Position numbers and translations under genes: made by a program | Origin: Thermoplasmata archaeon | GTDB lineage: Archaea > Thermoplasmatota > Thermoplasmata > Lutacidiplasmatales > UBA184 | Direction: 5' to 3' | NCBI GenBank assembly: GCA_030037955.1 | Contig: JASHPT010000161.1 | Span: forward strand, 1-48,666 | DNA: 48,666 nucleotides | Shown here: one piece after another, positions 24,084 to 32,769 of the stretch | Layout: each line of letters starts with the position of its first letter | Position numbering within the stretch: the stretch's first letter is position 1 | The notes under the pieces: model-generated | What the model saw: only the letters and a program-made list of their open reading frames with translations | What the model was told of the DNA's origin: nothing | The model's database searches: none

Positions 24084-26070
24084 CGTAGTCCACCTCCTCC
24101 TCTTCGGCGGACGGCCCGCCGGCCACCGAGGCGACCTCCGCCGCCTCCGCGGCCTCGATCACCTGGCGGGGCAGCCGAACGTCCCAGTCTCCGGGCAGCG
24201 CATCGGCCCCGAGCAGCCGGGACTCGTCCACTCCCGCGATGTACCAATCGAAGTCCGCCGCGTCGCACTCGGTCTTCGGCGGCCAGTGCAGCTCGAGCTG
24301 CGTCTGCCCGTTCGGAGCGAGCTTGGGCAGGGTCCACCAGGCCCGGCCCAGCGACGGGTCCGAGCCGTCGAGGGCCGGTGTCGCGACGAGCGTACCGACC
24401 AGCTCCGGCGGCATCTCGACGAACAGCTCGAGGACCCGGGCCCGGGGCGTGTAGTTCGTGACGGTGATCGTGAGACCCGCTCCGTTCTCGGGCGTCTGCG
24501 TCTCGAGCGTGACAACGTTCATGATCTCGGTGATGACCGGCGCGAGGTCGGGGACCGGCTTCCCCACGAGATGGCTCGCCTTCTCGGCGATCTGGGGAAG
24601 GATCCGACGGATGATCGTGAACTTCTCCGAGGCGTACTGCCGTCGGACCTGGCGCGAAATATGGGCCTTGAGATGTCGGGCCGTCGCCTGGAGCGCCAGC
24701 TGGAGCTCCTTGAGCACCTCCGGGTCCTCGGCGACCGCCTCCTTGGACTCGCTCGTGAACGGGATGCGTGTGGAGGCAACGTGGACCAGCACGATGCAGG
24801 GTCCGGTCGGGAGTCCTTGCCCGCCGCGCTGTTCGAGCCCGTAGCGACGCCAGTCGACCGACTCCACGGCGGCGGTGATGGCACAGGCTCCCTGCTGGAA
24901 GAGCAGGGGTACACGGTTCGCGAATCGGAGCAACTGGATCGGCTGGTCGGGTGGAAGCGATCCTCCGTAGACCAGTCCCACTTCCACGAGGAACGGCGAC
25001 CCTCCGCGGATCTTGGGCGGGCGGCTCACCGGCGGTGCGTAGAAGTCGGGCCGCAGCTCCCCGAGGACGTTCCGCAAGCCCCGCTTGATCAGGATCGACC
25101 CGATCGGAGACAGCGAGTCGGCCGACGGGGGGAGGAGCGAGACCGAGCGCAGGGCGGACAGCAGCCGTTCGAGGCCCGGCCCCTGGACGGAGGAAGGCTC
25201 CTCCTTTCCGGACAAGGCCGCCTGCGCGAGGATCTCCTTGAGGGCACGCGGGGTGACGCCGGCCAGCCGTTTCGGCAGGGCCTCGGCGAGCGACCTTTCC
25301 TTGGACTGCTTCAGGACGGCTGCCAGCTCACCCAGCTCGAGCCCGTACGGATGCGGGAGCACTTCCTTCGAGACCGCCGGAACCTCCGTGGAGGCCCGTT
25401 CGAAGGTGATGCGGGTGCCGTCCGGCTCGACCAGCACCAGCCGGGCATGCGGGTTGACGATGGCCGTGCCCCGCAGGTACTCGAGCGGCGACTGCCGCCC
25501 GCGTACATACTTGGCCTTGAGGACCAGCTCGACTCGCGTCCCGTGCGGACGGTCCCAGAGGTCGAGCTTCTCGCTCACGACCTTCGGCAGATTCCGTTGG
25601 CTATCGACCAGAATCTCGAGCAGATGCGCAGCCTCCTCCTCTTCCACCTTCGAGGTGACCCGGGCCGGCCGTGCGGTCGTAAGACCGGCGTAGAGGACCG
25701 CCGCGGAGATGCCGATCCCCTGCTGCCCCCGGGACTGTCGGTGGGCGTGGAACCGGGACCCGTAGAGCAGCCGGCCGAAGACGTTCGGCAGCTCCCGCCG
25801 AAGGATCCCGGGCCCGTTGTCGGAGACCGCGACCCGATAGCGGTCCGGCCCCGAGTCGTCCTTCGAGATCTCGACCGTTACGTCCGGCAGCACGCCGGCC
25901 TCCTCGGCCGCGTCGAGCGCGTTGTCCACCGCCTCTTTGACCGTCGTGAGCAGGGCCCGCTGGGGGTTGTCGAACCCGAGGATCTGGCGGTTCCGCTCGA
26001 AGAACTCCGCGACGGAGATCTCCCGTTGCTTCGCCGCCAGTTGCTCCGCCAGCGTCGCGGACCGAGGCAT
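24043..26070 (-). CDS. top6B: DNA topoisomerase VI, subunit B
   Basis: 675 aa, ATPase subunit. GHKL motifs: [14 protein letters not shown] (E46, N50), SDNGPGI (84-89) and [10 protein letters not shown] (113-122). A helix-two-turn-helix and transducer domain follow (AKYVRG onward), with the switch Lys region around [11 protein letters not shown]. The last ~140 residues form a beta-sandwich-like C-terminal domain, as in some archaeal Top6B, then a very acidic tail ([20 protein letters not shown]). The ATG start at 26070 has a TATA-like box about 27 bases upstream. Confidence 0.93.
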   Translation of the reverse strand: MPRSATLAEQLAAKQREISVAEFFERNRQILGFDNPQRALLTTVKEAVDNALDAAEEAGVLPDVTVEISKDDSGPDRYRVAVSDNGPGILRRELPNVFGRLLYGSRFHAHRQSRGQQGIGISAAVLYAGLTTARPARVTSKVEEEEAAHLLEILVDSQRNLPKVVSEKLDLWDRPHGTRVELVLKAKYVRGRQSPLEYLRGTAIVNPHARLVLVEPDGTRITFERASTEVPAVSKEVLPHPYGLELGELAAVLKQSKERSLAEALPKRLAGVTPRALKEILAQAALSGKEEPSSVQGPGLERLLSALRSVSLLPPSADSLSPIGSILIKRGLRNVLGELRPDFYAPPVSRPPKIRGGSPFLVEVGLVYGGSLPPDQPIQLLRFANRVPLLFQQGACAITAAVESVDWRRYGLEQRGGQGLPTGPCIVLVHVASTRIPFTSESKEAVAEDPEVLKELQLALQATARHLKAHISRQVRRQYASEKFTIIRRILPQIAEKASHLVGKPVPDLAPVITEIMNVVTLETQTPENGAGLTITVTNYTPRARVLELFVEMPPELVGTLVATPALDGSDPSLGRAWWTLPKLAPNGQTQLELHWPPKTECDAADFDWYIAGVDESRLLGADALPGDWDVRLPRQVIEAAEAAEVASVAGGPSAEEEEVDYDGAEKTAELEEDD

Positions 26071-26094
26071 TGGCCGGCGTCGGTACCTGCCGGG

Positions 26095-26100
26095 CTATAA
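26095..26100 (-). promoter_or_regulatory. TATA box for top6BA
   Basis: TTATAG on the minus strand, about 27 bases before the top6B ATG; fits a leaderless message. Confidence 0.45.
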
Positions 26101-26117
26101 CGGATAGGTTTGAGTTG

Positions 26118-26948
26118 TCACACCGGTGGAAGCTGGGTCGCCGGTCCGGGCGATGCGGCTTTCGCCACATCCCGAAGCACGGGTCGGAACGGACGCCATC
26201 GGGGCACGTCGTCGAGGTCGATCTCGACCCGGTCGAGACGCTCCTCGGGGGTTCCCTCCGGCACCGGGAACGACTCCCCGCTCAGCAGCTCGCCGCGGGA
26301 GTCCCATGCCCCGGAACCGCCCCCGAAGACGATCCCATCCTCGACGCCGACCCGGTTGACGTAGACCACCGGGCATGCGTTCTCCACGGCTCGTGCCGGA
26401 AGGACCTTGTCGAACAGGCCCTTCGAGGTCACCGGCGCCGCCGAGAGGACGACGAGGAGGACGGCGGCCTGCAGAGCCAGCTCGCGGGACACCTCAGGGA
26501 AATAGGCGTCGTAGCAGATCTGCACGCCCAGCCGATGGGTGCCCAGGAGCATCGGAGCGCTACTCGCCGCGGGAGTGTAGATGGAGGCCTCTTCGAACGG
26601 GCCGAAGTTCGGTAGGTATCGCTTGACCTGCACCTGCACGGAGCCGTCGGGTGCCGCGAGAAGCCCCGCGTTGTGCACCTCGCCGGGCCGCTCGGTCGAC
26701 CTCCAGGGGAGGCCAACGACGACGCCCGCCTTCCGGTCCGAGGCGAGGTGCTGGAGCCGGCGGACGTCCGGGTCTTCTCGGAAGAACGCCTCCCGATGCA
26801 CCCGGTCCCCGGGGGCGTAGCCGAGCAGGTAGAGCTCCGGCAGCACGTAGAGGTCGGCCTCGACCGCGCCGACGACCCTCTCGAGGCGTCGTAGATTCGC
26901 CTCCCGGTCGCCCCGGCGGGGGGCGAGCTGGGCCAGAAGCACCCGCAT
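26118..26948 (-). CDS. Carbon-nitrogen hydrolase (nitrilase superfamily)
   Basis: 276 aa. The Glu-Lys-Cys triad is present: E38 in VLPELYLLGY, K109 in VQVKRYLPNFGPFEE and C145 in GVQICYDAYFPE. Members hydrolyse amides or use glutamine amide N; the VKRYLPNFGPFEE segment and the gene size resemble the glutamine-hydrolysing or N-carbamoyl amidase branches, but no synthetase domain is attached, so the substrate is unknown. Start ATG at 26948 overlaps the stop of the upstream membrane-protein gene (ATGA), so the two are coupled. Confidence 0.82.
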   Translation of the reverse strand: MRVLLAQLAPRRGDREANLRRLERVVGAVEADLYVLPELYLLGYAPGDRVHREAFFREDPDVRRLQHLASDRKAGVVVGLPWRSTERPGEVHNAGLLAAPDGSVQVQVKRYLPNFGPFEEASIYTPAASSAPMLLGTHRLGVQICYDAYFPEVSRELALQAAVLLVVLSAAPVTSKGLFDKVLPARAVENACPVVYVNRVGVEDGIVFGGGSGAWDSRGELLSGESFPVPEGTPEERLDRVEIDLDDVPRWRPFRPVLRDVAKAASPGPATQLPPV

Positions 26949-27412
26949 CAGTAGAAGTGATGCCGGACCGCGATGAGGTAGATGAAGACCACGAGGACGA
27001 TCACGAAGAGATACGTGATCGAATCGGTGAAGAAGAGGTAGGCAAGCCCGAGGAACAGGAAGCCCACCGTCAGGTAGAACGCCCAGAGCTCCTGGTGCCA
27101 GAGCGCCGAGGAGAGGATGGCGATGACCGCGCCCAGGATGACCAGGACCGTCGCCCCGAGCGGGTTTCCGACATGCAGGATGACCAGCGAGGACGGCAGG
27201 ACGACGCTGCCGTAGTACGTGAGGACGAACAGGATGCCCGAGACGATGAGGAGCACGCCCACCGCGGCCGTGACGATCGCGAGGAGCGCGACCCCGACCG
27301 GCAGGCTCGGAGGCGGCAGCTGCCGCTCCCACACGGGCGGCAGGTGCTGGACGGTCGGCGGACCGTCGTCCTCATCCCCGGCCGATGCGGGCTGCGCGAG
27401 CTGACGGGCCAT
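26948..27412 (-). CDS. Four-TM membrane protein, unknown function
   Basis: 154 aa. About 38 polar residues come first, including an acidic patch near residues 13-16, followed by four hydrophobic helices at about 39-63, 70-100, 107-127 and 130-150, ending VRHHFY. The second helix pair contains SSALWHQELWAFYLTVGF. No named domain recognised. Directly coupled to the nitrilase-family gene, so it may work with that enzyme at the membrane (inference). A weak A/T patch (minus strand AAACCTACTT near 27462-27471) could be its promoter. Confidence 0.7.
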   Translation of the reverse strand: MARQLAQPASAGDEDDGPPTVQHLPPVWERQLPPPSLPVGVALLAIVTAAVGVLLIVSGILFVLTYYGSVVLPSSLVILHVGNPLGATVLVILGAVIAILSSALWHQELWAFYLTVGFLFLGLAYLFFTDSITYLFVIVLVVFIYLIAVRHHFY

Positions 27413-27486
27413 CGAGTCCCCCGACCCCGGGATCGTCGGGCCAAGGGCGGACGACCTGTCAAGTAGGTTTCGCTCGAATGGCGCGG

Positions 27487-28542
27487 TCAGTATCGTCGGG
27501 TGGCGGCGGCGTTCGCGAGGCGCTCCAGGAGCGAGCGGTACGGCCCGGGCGGCAAGGGGTCGAGCGCGTGGATCGCCGCCGCGGCCCAGTGACGTCCCTC
27601 GGCCTCTACGAGGCGGGGCGCCGGCGTCAGGTCGGTGAGCGTTCGGAGGCGCGCGAGCTCGCGCGGCCGCTTCTCCCGGCGGGCGAACAGGCGCTCGTAC
27701 TCGGCCTTCGTCCGGCCCTCGAGATGCTGGTAGGCCTCGAGCGACAGGAGGGTCGGATTCCCCTCGCGGAAGTCCGCGTAGAGCGGCTTGCCGAGGAGGT
27801 CCGGTTCCCCGTAGGCGTCGAGGAGGTCGTCGCGGAGCTGGAACGCGATGCCGACGGCCCGGCCGTAGGCGGCGAGGGCTTCGACCACGGAGGCCGTGGA
27901 CCCCGCGACATCGCCGACGCTCGCGAGCGCGGCGGAGACGATGGTCGCCGTCTTGCGGGTCACGATCCTGAGATACTGGTCCCGGCTGACGGTGAGGTCG
28001 AACCGGCCGGCCTCTTGCAGCATCTCACCCTCGGCCAGGTTCGCGCAGGCCTCGCCGCAGCGGAGGATGATGGCCTGGGGGTACTCGCCGGCCAGCTCGA
28101 AGGCGCGAACATACAGGTAGTCCCCGGCGACGATCGCGGTCGGAAGGCCGAAGGCGCGCAGGACGGAGGGCCGTCCACGACGCTGGTCGGCGTGGTCGAT
28201 GACATCATCATGGATGAGCGAGGCCGTGTGGATGAGCTGGAAGGCGGCCGCCAGCGCGTGGATCGGTTTGGCCGTCGAGGCGCCGAGCGCCCGGTGCGCC
28301 GCGGCCATGAGCAGGGGCCGCAGTCGCTTCCCGCCGGTCGTGCACGCGTAGAGAACGGCCTCGGTGAGCGGAGGAAAGTCGGAGGGGAGGGCGCTCTTCA
28401 GCCGGTCCTCGATCCCGCTCAGGTCCTCGGCGAGCTCCGGCAGGAGTCCCCCGAGCTCGAAGAACGCCTCCGGGCCGAAGGCGCGGCTGACCAGGACCTC
28501 GAGGGGGACCTCGGACGTCGTGACGTCCGCGGGGCTCGTCAC
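27487..28542 (-). CDS. Polyprenyl diphosphate synthase (geranylgeranyl type likely)
   Basis: 351 aa trans-isoprenyl diphosphate synthase. First Asp-rich motif DDVID at 112-116 (LIHDDVIDHADQRRGRPS); second DDLLD at 238-242 (FQLRDDLLDAYG). GGKRLRPLL binds the pyrophosphate. Residues 4 and 5 before the first motif are small (Ser, Ala) rather than aromatic, which in this family allows products longer than C15. It would supply C20 or longer chains for archaeal lipids or quinone tails. GTG start overlaps the upstream geranylgeranyl-reductase stop (GTGA). Confidence 0.87.
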   Translation of the reverse strand: MTSPADVTTSEVPLEVLVSRAFGPEAFFELGGLLPELAEDLSGIEDRLKSALPSDFPPLTEAVLYACTTGGKRLRPLLMAAAHRALGASTAKPIHALAAAFQLIHTASLIHDDVIDHADQRRGRPSVLRAFGLPTAIVAGDYLYVRAFELAGEYPQAIILRCGEACANLAEGEMLQEAGRFDLTVSRDQYLRIVTRKTATIVSAALASVGDVAGSTASVVEALAAYGRAVGIAFQLRDDLLDAYGEPDLLGKPLYADFREGNPTLLSLEAYQHLEGRTKAEYERLFARREKRPRELARLRTLTDLTPAPRLVEAEGRHWAAAAIHALDPLPPGPYRSLLERLANAAATRRY

Positions 28543-29642
28543 GCGCCGACACCCCCGAGCCGCTCCGGCCAGCGAAGCCGCATCATCGAGTCGAGACCCT
28601 GTCCCCCGATATATCTCATCCCCGCGGCCACGAGCAGGTCGCTCGGCAGGAGCCGGTCGGCGAGCCGCTTGATGCGATAGCCTCGTTCGAGCGGGGCGGC
28701 GAGGTGCTCCCGCCAGCGTCGGTCGTAGTCCGACAGCGGCGTGCCGTTCCGAACGTGGGCGGCGGCGGCGACCCCGGCGTCACGGCCCGAGAGCACCGCC
28801 GTCGGAATGCCGCCGCCGTTCGTTGCCATCACCAGGTTCGCCGCATCGCCGGCAAAGAGCGCCCGCCCTCGGACGGCACTCGCGGGCGGGGGTCCCAGCG
28901 GAACCCACCACCGGGTGCGTTCCGCCACCGGGCCCCAGGCCTCCCGGCCCACGAATTCTTCGAGCAGCGCGTCCAGATGCTGTCCCGGCGGGAGCTGCGA
29001 GACCCCGAGGCCCACGTTCGCGTCATGGGCCCGCGGGAATCGCCACGCATACCCGCCGGGCGCGAGCCGTCCGAAGTAGAGCTCGATCTCGGGCCGGCCC
29101 TCGTCGGCGACGGAGGCGGTGATCATCCGGAACATCTCCCGGGGCGGGTGGAACCCCACGCTGTGGCCCACGGTGGACAGCGGACCGTCGGCGCCGATGA
29201 CGACGGCGGCCTGCACCGGTTCCCGTCCGGCCATCTCCACGCGATCGTCCCGCACCCGAGTAACTCCACACGGGAACCGCAGCTCCGCGCCTTCCCCCTC
29301 GGCGGCGAGGGCGAGGCGCTTGTCGTAGGCCCGACGGGAGACCACGAAGCCATGGAGCGGGAAGCGGTACTCGTGCCCGAGCGGAGAGATGCAGACCATC
29401 TTCCGCGTCTCCTGGAGCACGGTCTCGGCGGGAATGTCGAAGGCCTCCTCGATCACGTCGCGGCACGGGAACAGGTCGGCGAGCTCGTCCGGCGCCGGCA
29501 GGAACTCGCCGCACTGCACGGGATGCCCGAGCTCGGGACGCTGGTCGACGAGCAGGGTTCGGGCACCGCCGCGGGCCGCGAAGCGGGCGGCGGTCGCGCC
29601 GGCGGGACCCGCGCCGACCACGACCACGTCAAACCGTTCCAC
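28539..29642 (-). CDS. Geranylgeranyl reductase family flavoprotein
   Basis: 367 aa FAD-dependent reductase. FAD-binding VVVGAGPAGATAARFAA is at the N-terminus; PVQCGEFLP matches the conserved Cys-Gly motif of the family; a second FAD motif is near residue 260 (FAGDAANLVMATNGGGIPTA). In archaea these enzymes saturate the isoprenoid chains of membrane lipids, and relatives reduce menaquinone side chains. It sits between nuoN (18-base gap) and the prenyl synthase (GTGA overlap), so it belongs to the respiratory operon transcript. GTG start at 29642. Confidence 0.87.
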   Translation of the reverse strand: MERFDVVVVGAGPAGATAARFAARGGARTLLVDQRPELGHPVQCGEFLPAPDELADLFPCRDVIEEAFDIPAETVLQETRKMVCISPLGHEYRFPLHGFVVSRRAYDKRLALAAEGEGAELRFPCGVTRVRDDRVEMAGREPVQAAVVIGADGPLSTVGHSVGFHPPREMFRMITASVADEGRPEIELYFGRLAPGGYAWRFPRAHDANVGLGVSQLPPGQHLDALLEEFVGREAWGPVAERTRWWVPLGPPPASAVRGRALFAGDAANLVMATNGGGIPTAVLSGRDAGVAAAAHVRNGTPLSDYDRRWREHLAAPLERGYRIKRLADRLLPSDLLVAAGMRYIGGQGLDSMMRLRWPERLGGVGA

Positions 29643-29660
29643 GGTCCCGTCCCGGCGCGC

Positions 29661-31289
29661 TCAGAGCGCCTGCAGAAGATGGTTCGCCGCGTTCTGGAAG
29701 GTCGACAACACGACCTGGGGATAGACTCCGAAGGCAAAGATCGCCACGACGGCGATCCCGATCGCGATGGCCCGGCCGTAGCCGATCCCGCCGAGGGCGA
29801 GGAGCGGCGGCTCGGAGCCGCCGAGCACGGCCCCCGACGGCAGGGCGGCACTTCGCGGCTCCGGCCGTTCCATGTACATCACCCGGAGGACGCGGGCGTA
29901 GTAGAAGACCGAGAGCGCGCTGTTGAGCAGGCCGGCGACGGCGAGCCAGACGAACCAGCCCTGGGCCTGGACGGCGGCCGAGAAGAGGACGAATTTCGAC
30001 ACGAAGCCGACGGTGAGGGGAACGCCCGCGAGGGAGAGCAGCATGACGGCGAACGAGAGACCCAGGTAGGGATACCGGAGGCCCACGCCCTTCCAGTCCT
30101 CGATCTTGCTCCCGATGCCGAGGCCGGCGACGGCGCCGACGACGAGGAAGGCCCCCGCCTTCATGAACACGTGGGCGAAGATCTGGAGCAGCGCTCCCGC
30201 GATCGCCGGAGAGGTCGCGACGGCGAGGCCGATCAGCATGTAGCCGGCCTGCGAGATGCTCGAGTAGGCGAGCATCCGCTTCATCTCCGATTGCTGCAGC
30301 GCCAGGACGTTCCCGACCGTCATCGTGACGATGGCCATGACGCCGAAGATCACCTGCAGCGGCACGCCGAAGTCCGGGTGGAGCGTGACGCACAGTCCCA
30401 CGGGGCAGGCGGGCGGGGCCGTGGCCAGACGGCCCGCAAAGAGGATCGGGACCAGGAAGACGAGGAAGTAGCCGAAGAGTCCGACCTTCTTCGAGCCGCC
30501 GGCGAGGAATGCCGAGACGTCCGACGGTGCCCCGTCGTAGACGTCGACGGCCCAGGCCTGGAAGGGCACGGCCGTGACCTTGAAGCCGATCCCCACGATG
30601 AGGAACGCGTAGCCGAGCAAGGCGATCGACGTCGCGCCGTCGAGGGGCGGGTGCCCGAGGTAGACGACCGTCGTTCCGAGGGCGTAGAGACTGGTGGTCC
30701 CGTAGGCGGCGTAGAGCAGCGACGCTCCGAAGAACGAGAGCGCGGCCGAGAGCGCGCCGATGATGTAGAACTTCATCGCCGCTTCGAGCCCGCGCGGGTC
30801 GCGTCGGGTGTATCCGACCAGCAGGTACGTCGAGATCCCGGTGATCTCGATCGACAGGAGGAGGAAGATGAGGTCCGCCGAGAGGGCGGCCAGGGTCATC
30901 CCGAGCGTGGCGAAGAGCAGCAGACCGAAGAAGATCGCCGCGCCCTTCTCTTTGGTCGGTCGGGACAGGGAGGAGAGCGAGACGAGCAGGGCCGACGTGA
31001 GAAAGATCGCCTGGAAGACCAGGCCGAAGCTGGTCACGGCGACCAGAGAGCCCCCGAGCTGGCTCCAGGGCGCGTCGACGACGTTGGCGGGCACCGTCGC
31101 GAAGGCGGCCAGGGGGGCGAAGCGCAGGTCGGCGAGTACGGCGAGGAGGGCGAGGACGATCCCCCCGGTGGCGAGTCCGCCGAAGACCTCCAGCCATCGG
31201 AACCCGACCGAGTCGAGGAGGAAGATCAGGAGGGCTGCGCCGAGGAGGAACAGCTCCGGCACGAAAACGGTCCACGGGATTGCCGTCAT
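29661..31289 (-). CDS. nuoN: NADH-quinone oxidoreductase-like complex, subunit N
   Basis: 542 aa, one of three antiporter-like proton-pumping membrane subunits. It has about 14 TM helices. The Mrp-type core includes FLLLSIEITGISTYLLVGY (proton-channel Glu) and the following AAMKFYIIGALSAAL (Lys). Last nuo gene in the A-B-C-D-H-I-J-K-L-M-N order. ATG start, 13 bases after nuoM. Confidence 0.92.
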   Translation of the reverse strand: MTAIPWTVFVPELFLLGAALLIFLLDSVGFRWLEVFGGLATGGIVLALLAVLADLRFAPLAAFATVPANVVDAPWSQLGGSLVAVTSFGLVFQAIFLTSALLVSLSSLSRPTKEKGAAIFFGLLLFATLGMTLAALSADLIFLLLSIEITGISTYLLVGYTRRDPRGLEAAMKFYIIGALSAALSFFGASLLYAAYGTTSLYALGTTVVYLGHPPLDGATSIALLGYAFLIVGIGFKVTAVPFQAWAVDVYDGAPSDVSAFLAGGSKKVGLFGYFLVFLVPILFAGRLATAPPACPVGLCVTLHPDFGVPLQVIFGVMAIVTMTVGNVLALQQSEMKRMLAYSSISQAGYMLIGLAVATSPAIAGALLQIFAHVFMKAGAFLVVGAVAGLGIGSKIEDWKGVGLRYPYLGLSFAVMLLSLAGVPLTVGFVSKFVLFSAAVQAQGWFVWLAVAGLLNSALSVFYYARVLRVMYMERPEPRSAALPSGAVLGGSEPPLLALGGIGYGRAIAIGIAVVAIFAFGVYPQVVLSTFQNAANHLLQAL

Positions 31290-31302
31290 CGAGGGACCCC
31301 CG

Positions 31303-32766
31303 TCACGGTAACCCCGCCACGGGCGAGAGCGTGATCCAGTGGACCAGCAGGTTCGGAAGGATCCCGTAGACCACCGTCAGGATGACGAGGACGCCCATCG
31401 CGACGGCCTCGGCGTAGGGAAGGTCGTGGGCGTCGGCGGGGATCCCTTTCGGCGGGCCGAAGAGCAGCCGCTGCATCATCCAGATGTAGAACGCGGCGGT
31501 CACCACGAGGGTGAAGAGCGGGATCAGCACCCAGTAGCCGAGCTTGTCCCAGGTCGCGAGGAGCGCCGTGAACTCTGCCGGGAAGCTGATCAGCGCCGGC
31601 AGGCCGAGCGACGCGAGGGCGCCGGCCATCGTCATGGTCGAGAGCGTCGGGGCGGTCGGCGTGATGCCGTTGACCGACGCCAGGTCCCGGCTGCCGAAGG
31701 TATGGTGGACGCTGCCCGAGACCATGAACAGCAGGGCGCTCACGATCCCGTGGGCGAACATCAGGAGGACGGCGGCGAGGAGTCCGAGGGACGTGTCGAG
31801 GGCGATCGCCAGCAGGACGATGCCCATGTGGTTGATCGAGGAGTAGGCGACCAGCCGCTTGAGGTCCCGCTGGGCGAGCGAGACCCCGGCGCCCCAGACG
31901 ATGGACGCGAAGGCGACCGCATAGAGCACCGGCGCCGCGTGCGCGATCCCGTTCGGCAGGATCTCGAGCCCCCAGCGGATGAGCCCGTAGGCCCCGAGCT
32001 TGAGCAGGAGGCCGGCGAGCAGCACGGATCCTCCGGTCGGCGCCTCCACGTGGGCGTCCGGTAGCCAGGTGTGGAACGGAACGATCGGGAACTTGACGCC
32101 GAAGCCGAAGAAGAGCGACAGGAACAGGATGACCTGCGTCGGCACCGCGAGCGTGGCGGCGGAGCCCTGGAGGCCGGCAAAGTCGAGGGACGGGCTGTGG
32201 GAATAGAAGGCGGTGACCAGCAAGGCCACCAGCATCGTGACCGATGCGACGTGGGTGTAGATGAAGAACTTGAGCGCGGCGTAGCGCCGGCGCGGCCCGC
32301 CCCAGTACCCGATGAGGAAGAACATCGGGACCAGGACGACCTCCCAGAACACGAAGAACAGGAGCACGTCCAGCGCGACGAAGACGCCGAAGCAGCCGAG
32401 ACAGGTGAGGAGCACCAGCCCGAACCAGGCCCCGGGCTGCCGGGTCTCATTCCAGGAGTACGCGACGGTAACGGCCTGGAGGATCCCGGTCAGCAGGATC
32501 AGGATCAGCGAGATTCCGTCGATGCCGACCGTGTAGTTCACGTGAAGCCACGCGACGTGGATCCAGGCGTAGGTCTCGGACTCCGCGAAGTGCGTCGGCC
32601 CGACGCCGATCCCGGGCCAACTGAACATCAGGAACATCGCGGCGATCTCGGCCAGGAAGACCCCCGAGACCGCGGCGGCCACGTACTTCGCCCGGGGCCC
32701 GGCGAAGAAGGTGGCGACCGTCCCGATCAGGAGCGTCGCCAGCGTGAGGCTCAGGATCGGCAGCAC
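31303..32766 (-). CDS. nuoM: NADH-quinone oxidoreductase-like complex, subunit M
   Basis: 487 aa antiporter-like subunit. VGIDGISLILILLTG and FFVFWEVVLVPMFFLIGYWGG (channel Glu) are NuoM signatures; PFHTWLPDAHVEAPTGGSVLLAG is the best conserved segment and contains the broken-helix Pro and nearby Lys region. GTG start three bases after the nuoL stop. Confidence 0.93.
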   Translation of the reverse strand: MLPILSLTLATLLIGTVATFFAGPRAKYVAAAVSGVFLAEIAAMFLMFSWPGIGVGPTHFAESETYAWIHVAWLHVNYTVGIDGISLILILLTGILQAVTVAYSWNETRQPGAWFGLVLLTCLGCFGVFVALDVLLFFVFWEVVLVPMFFLIGYWGGPRRRYAALKFFIYTHVASVTMLVALLVTAFYSHSPSLDFAGLQGSAATLAVPTQVILFLSLFFGFGVKFPIVPFHTWLPDAHVEAPTGGSVLLAGLLLKLGAYGLIRWGLEILPNGIAHAAPVLYAVAFASIVWGAGVSLAQRDLKRLVAYSSINHMGIVLLAIALDTSLGLLAAVLLMFAHGIVSALLFMVSGSVHHTFGSRDLASVNGITPTAPTLSTMTMAGALASLGLPALISFPAEFTALLATWDKLGYWVLIPLFTLVVTAAFYIWMMQRLLFGPPKGIPADAHDLPYAEAVAMGVLVILTVVYGILPNLLVHWITLSPVAGLP

Positions 32767-32769
32767 GGG

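Noticed and set aside
28704..31334. 876-aa plus-strand open frame across nuoN and the reductase
   Set aside because: Same shadow effect; opposite strand has recognised NuoN and geranylgeranyl reductase.
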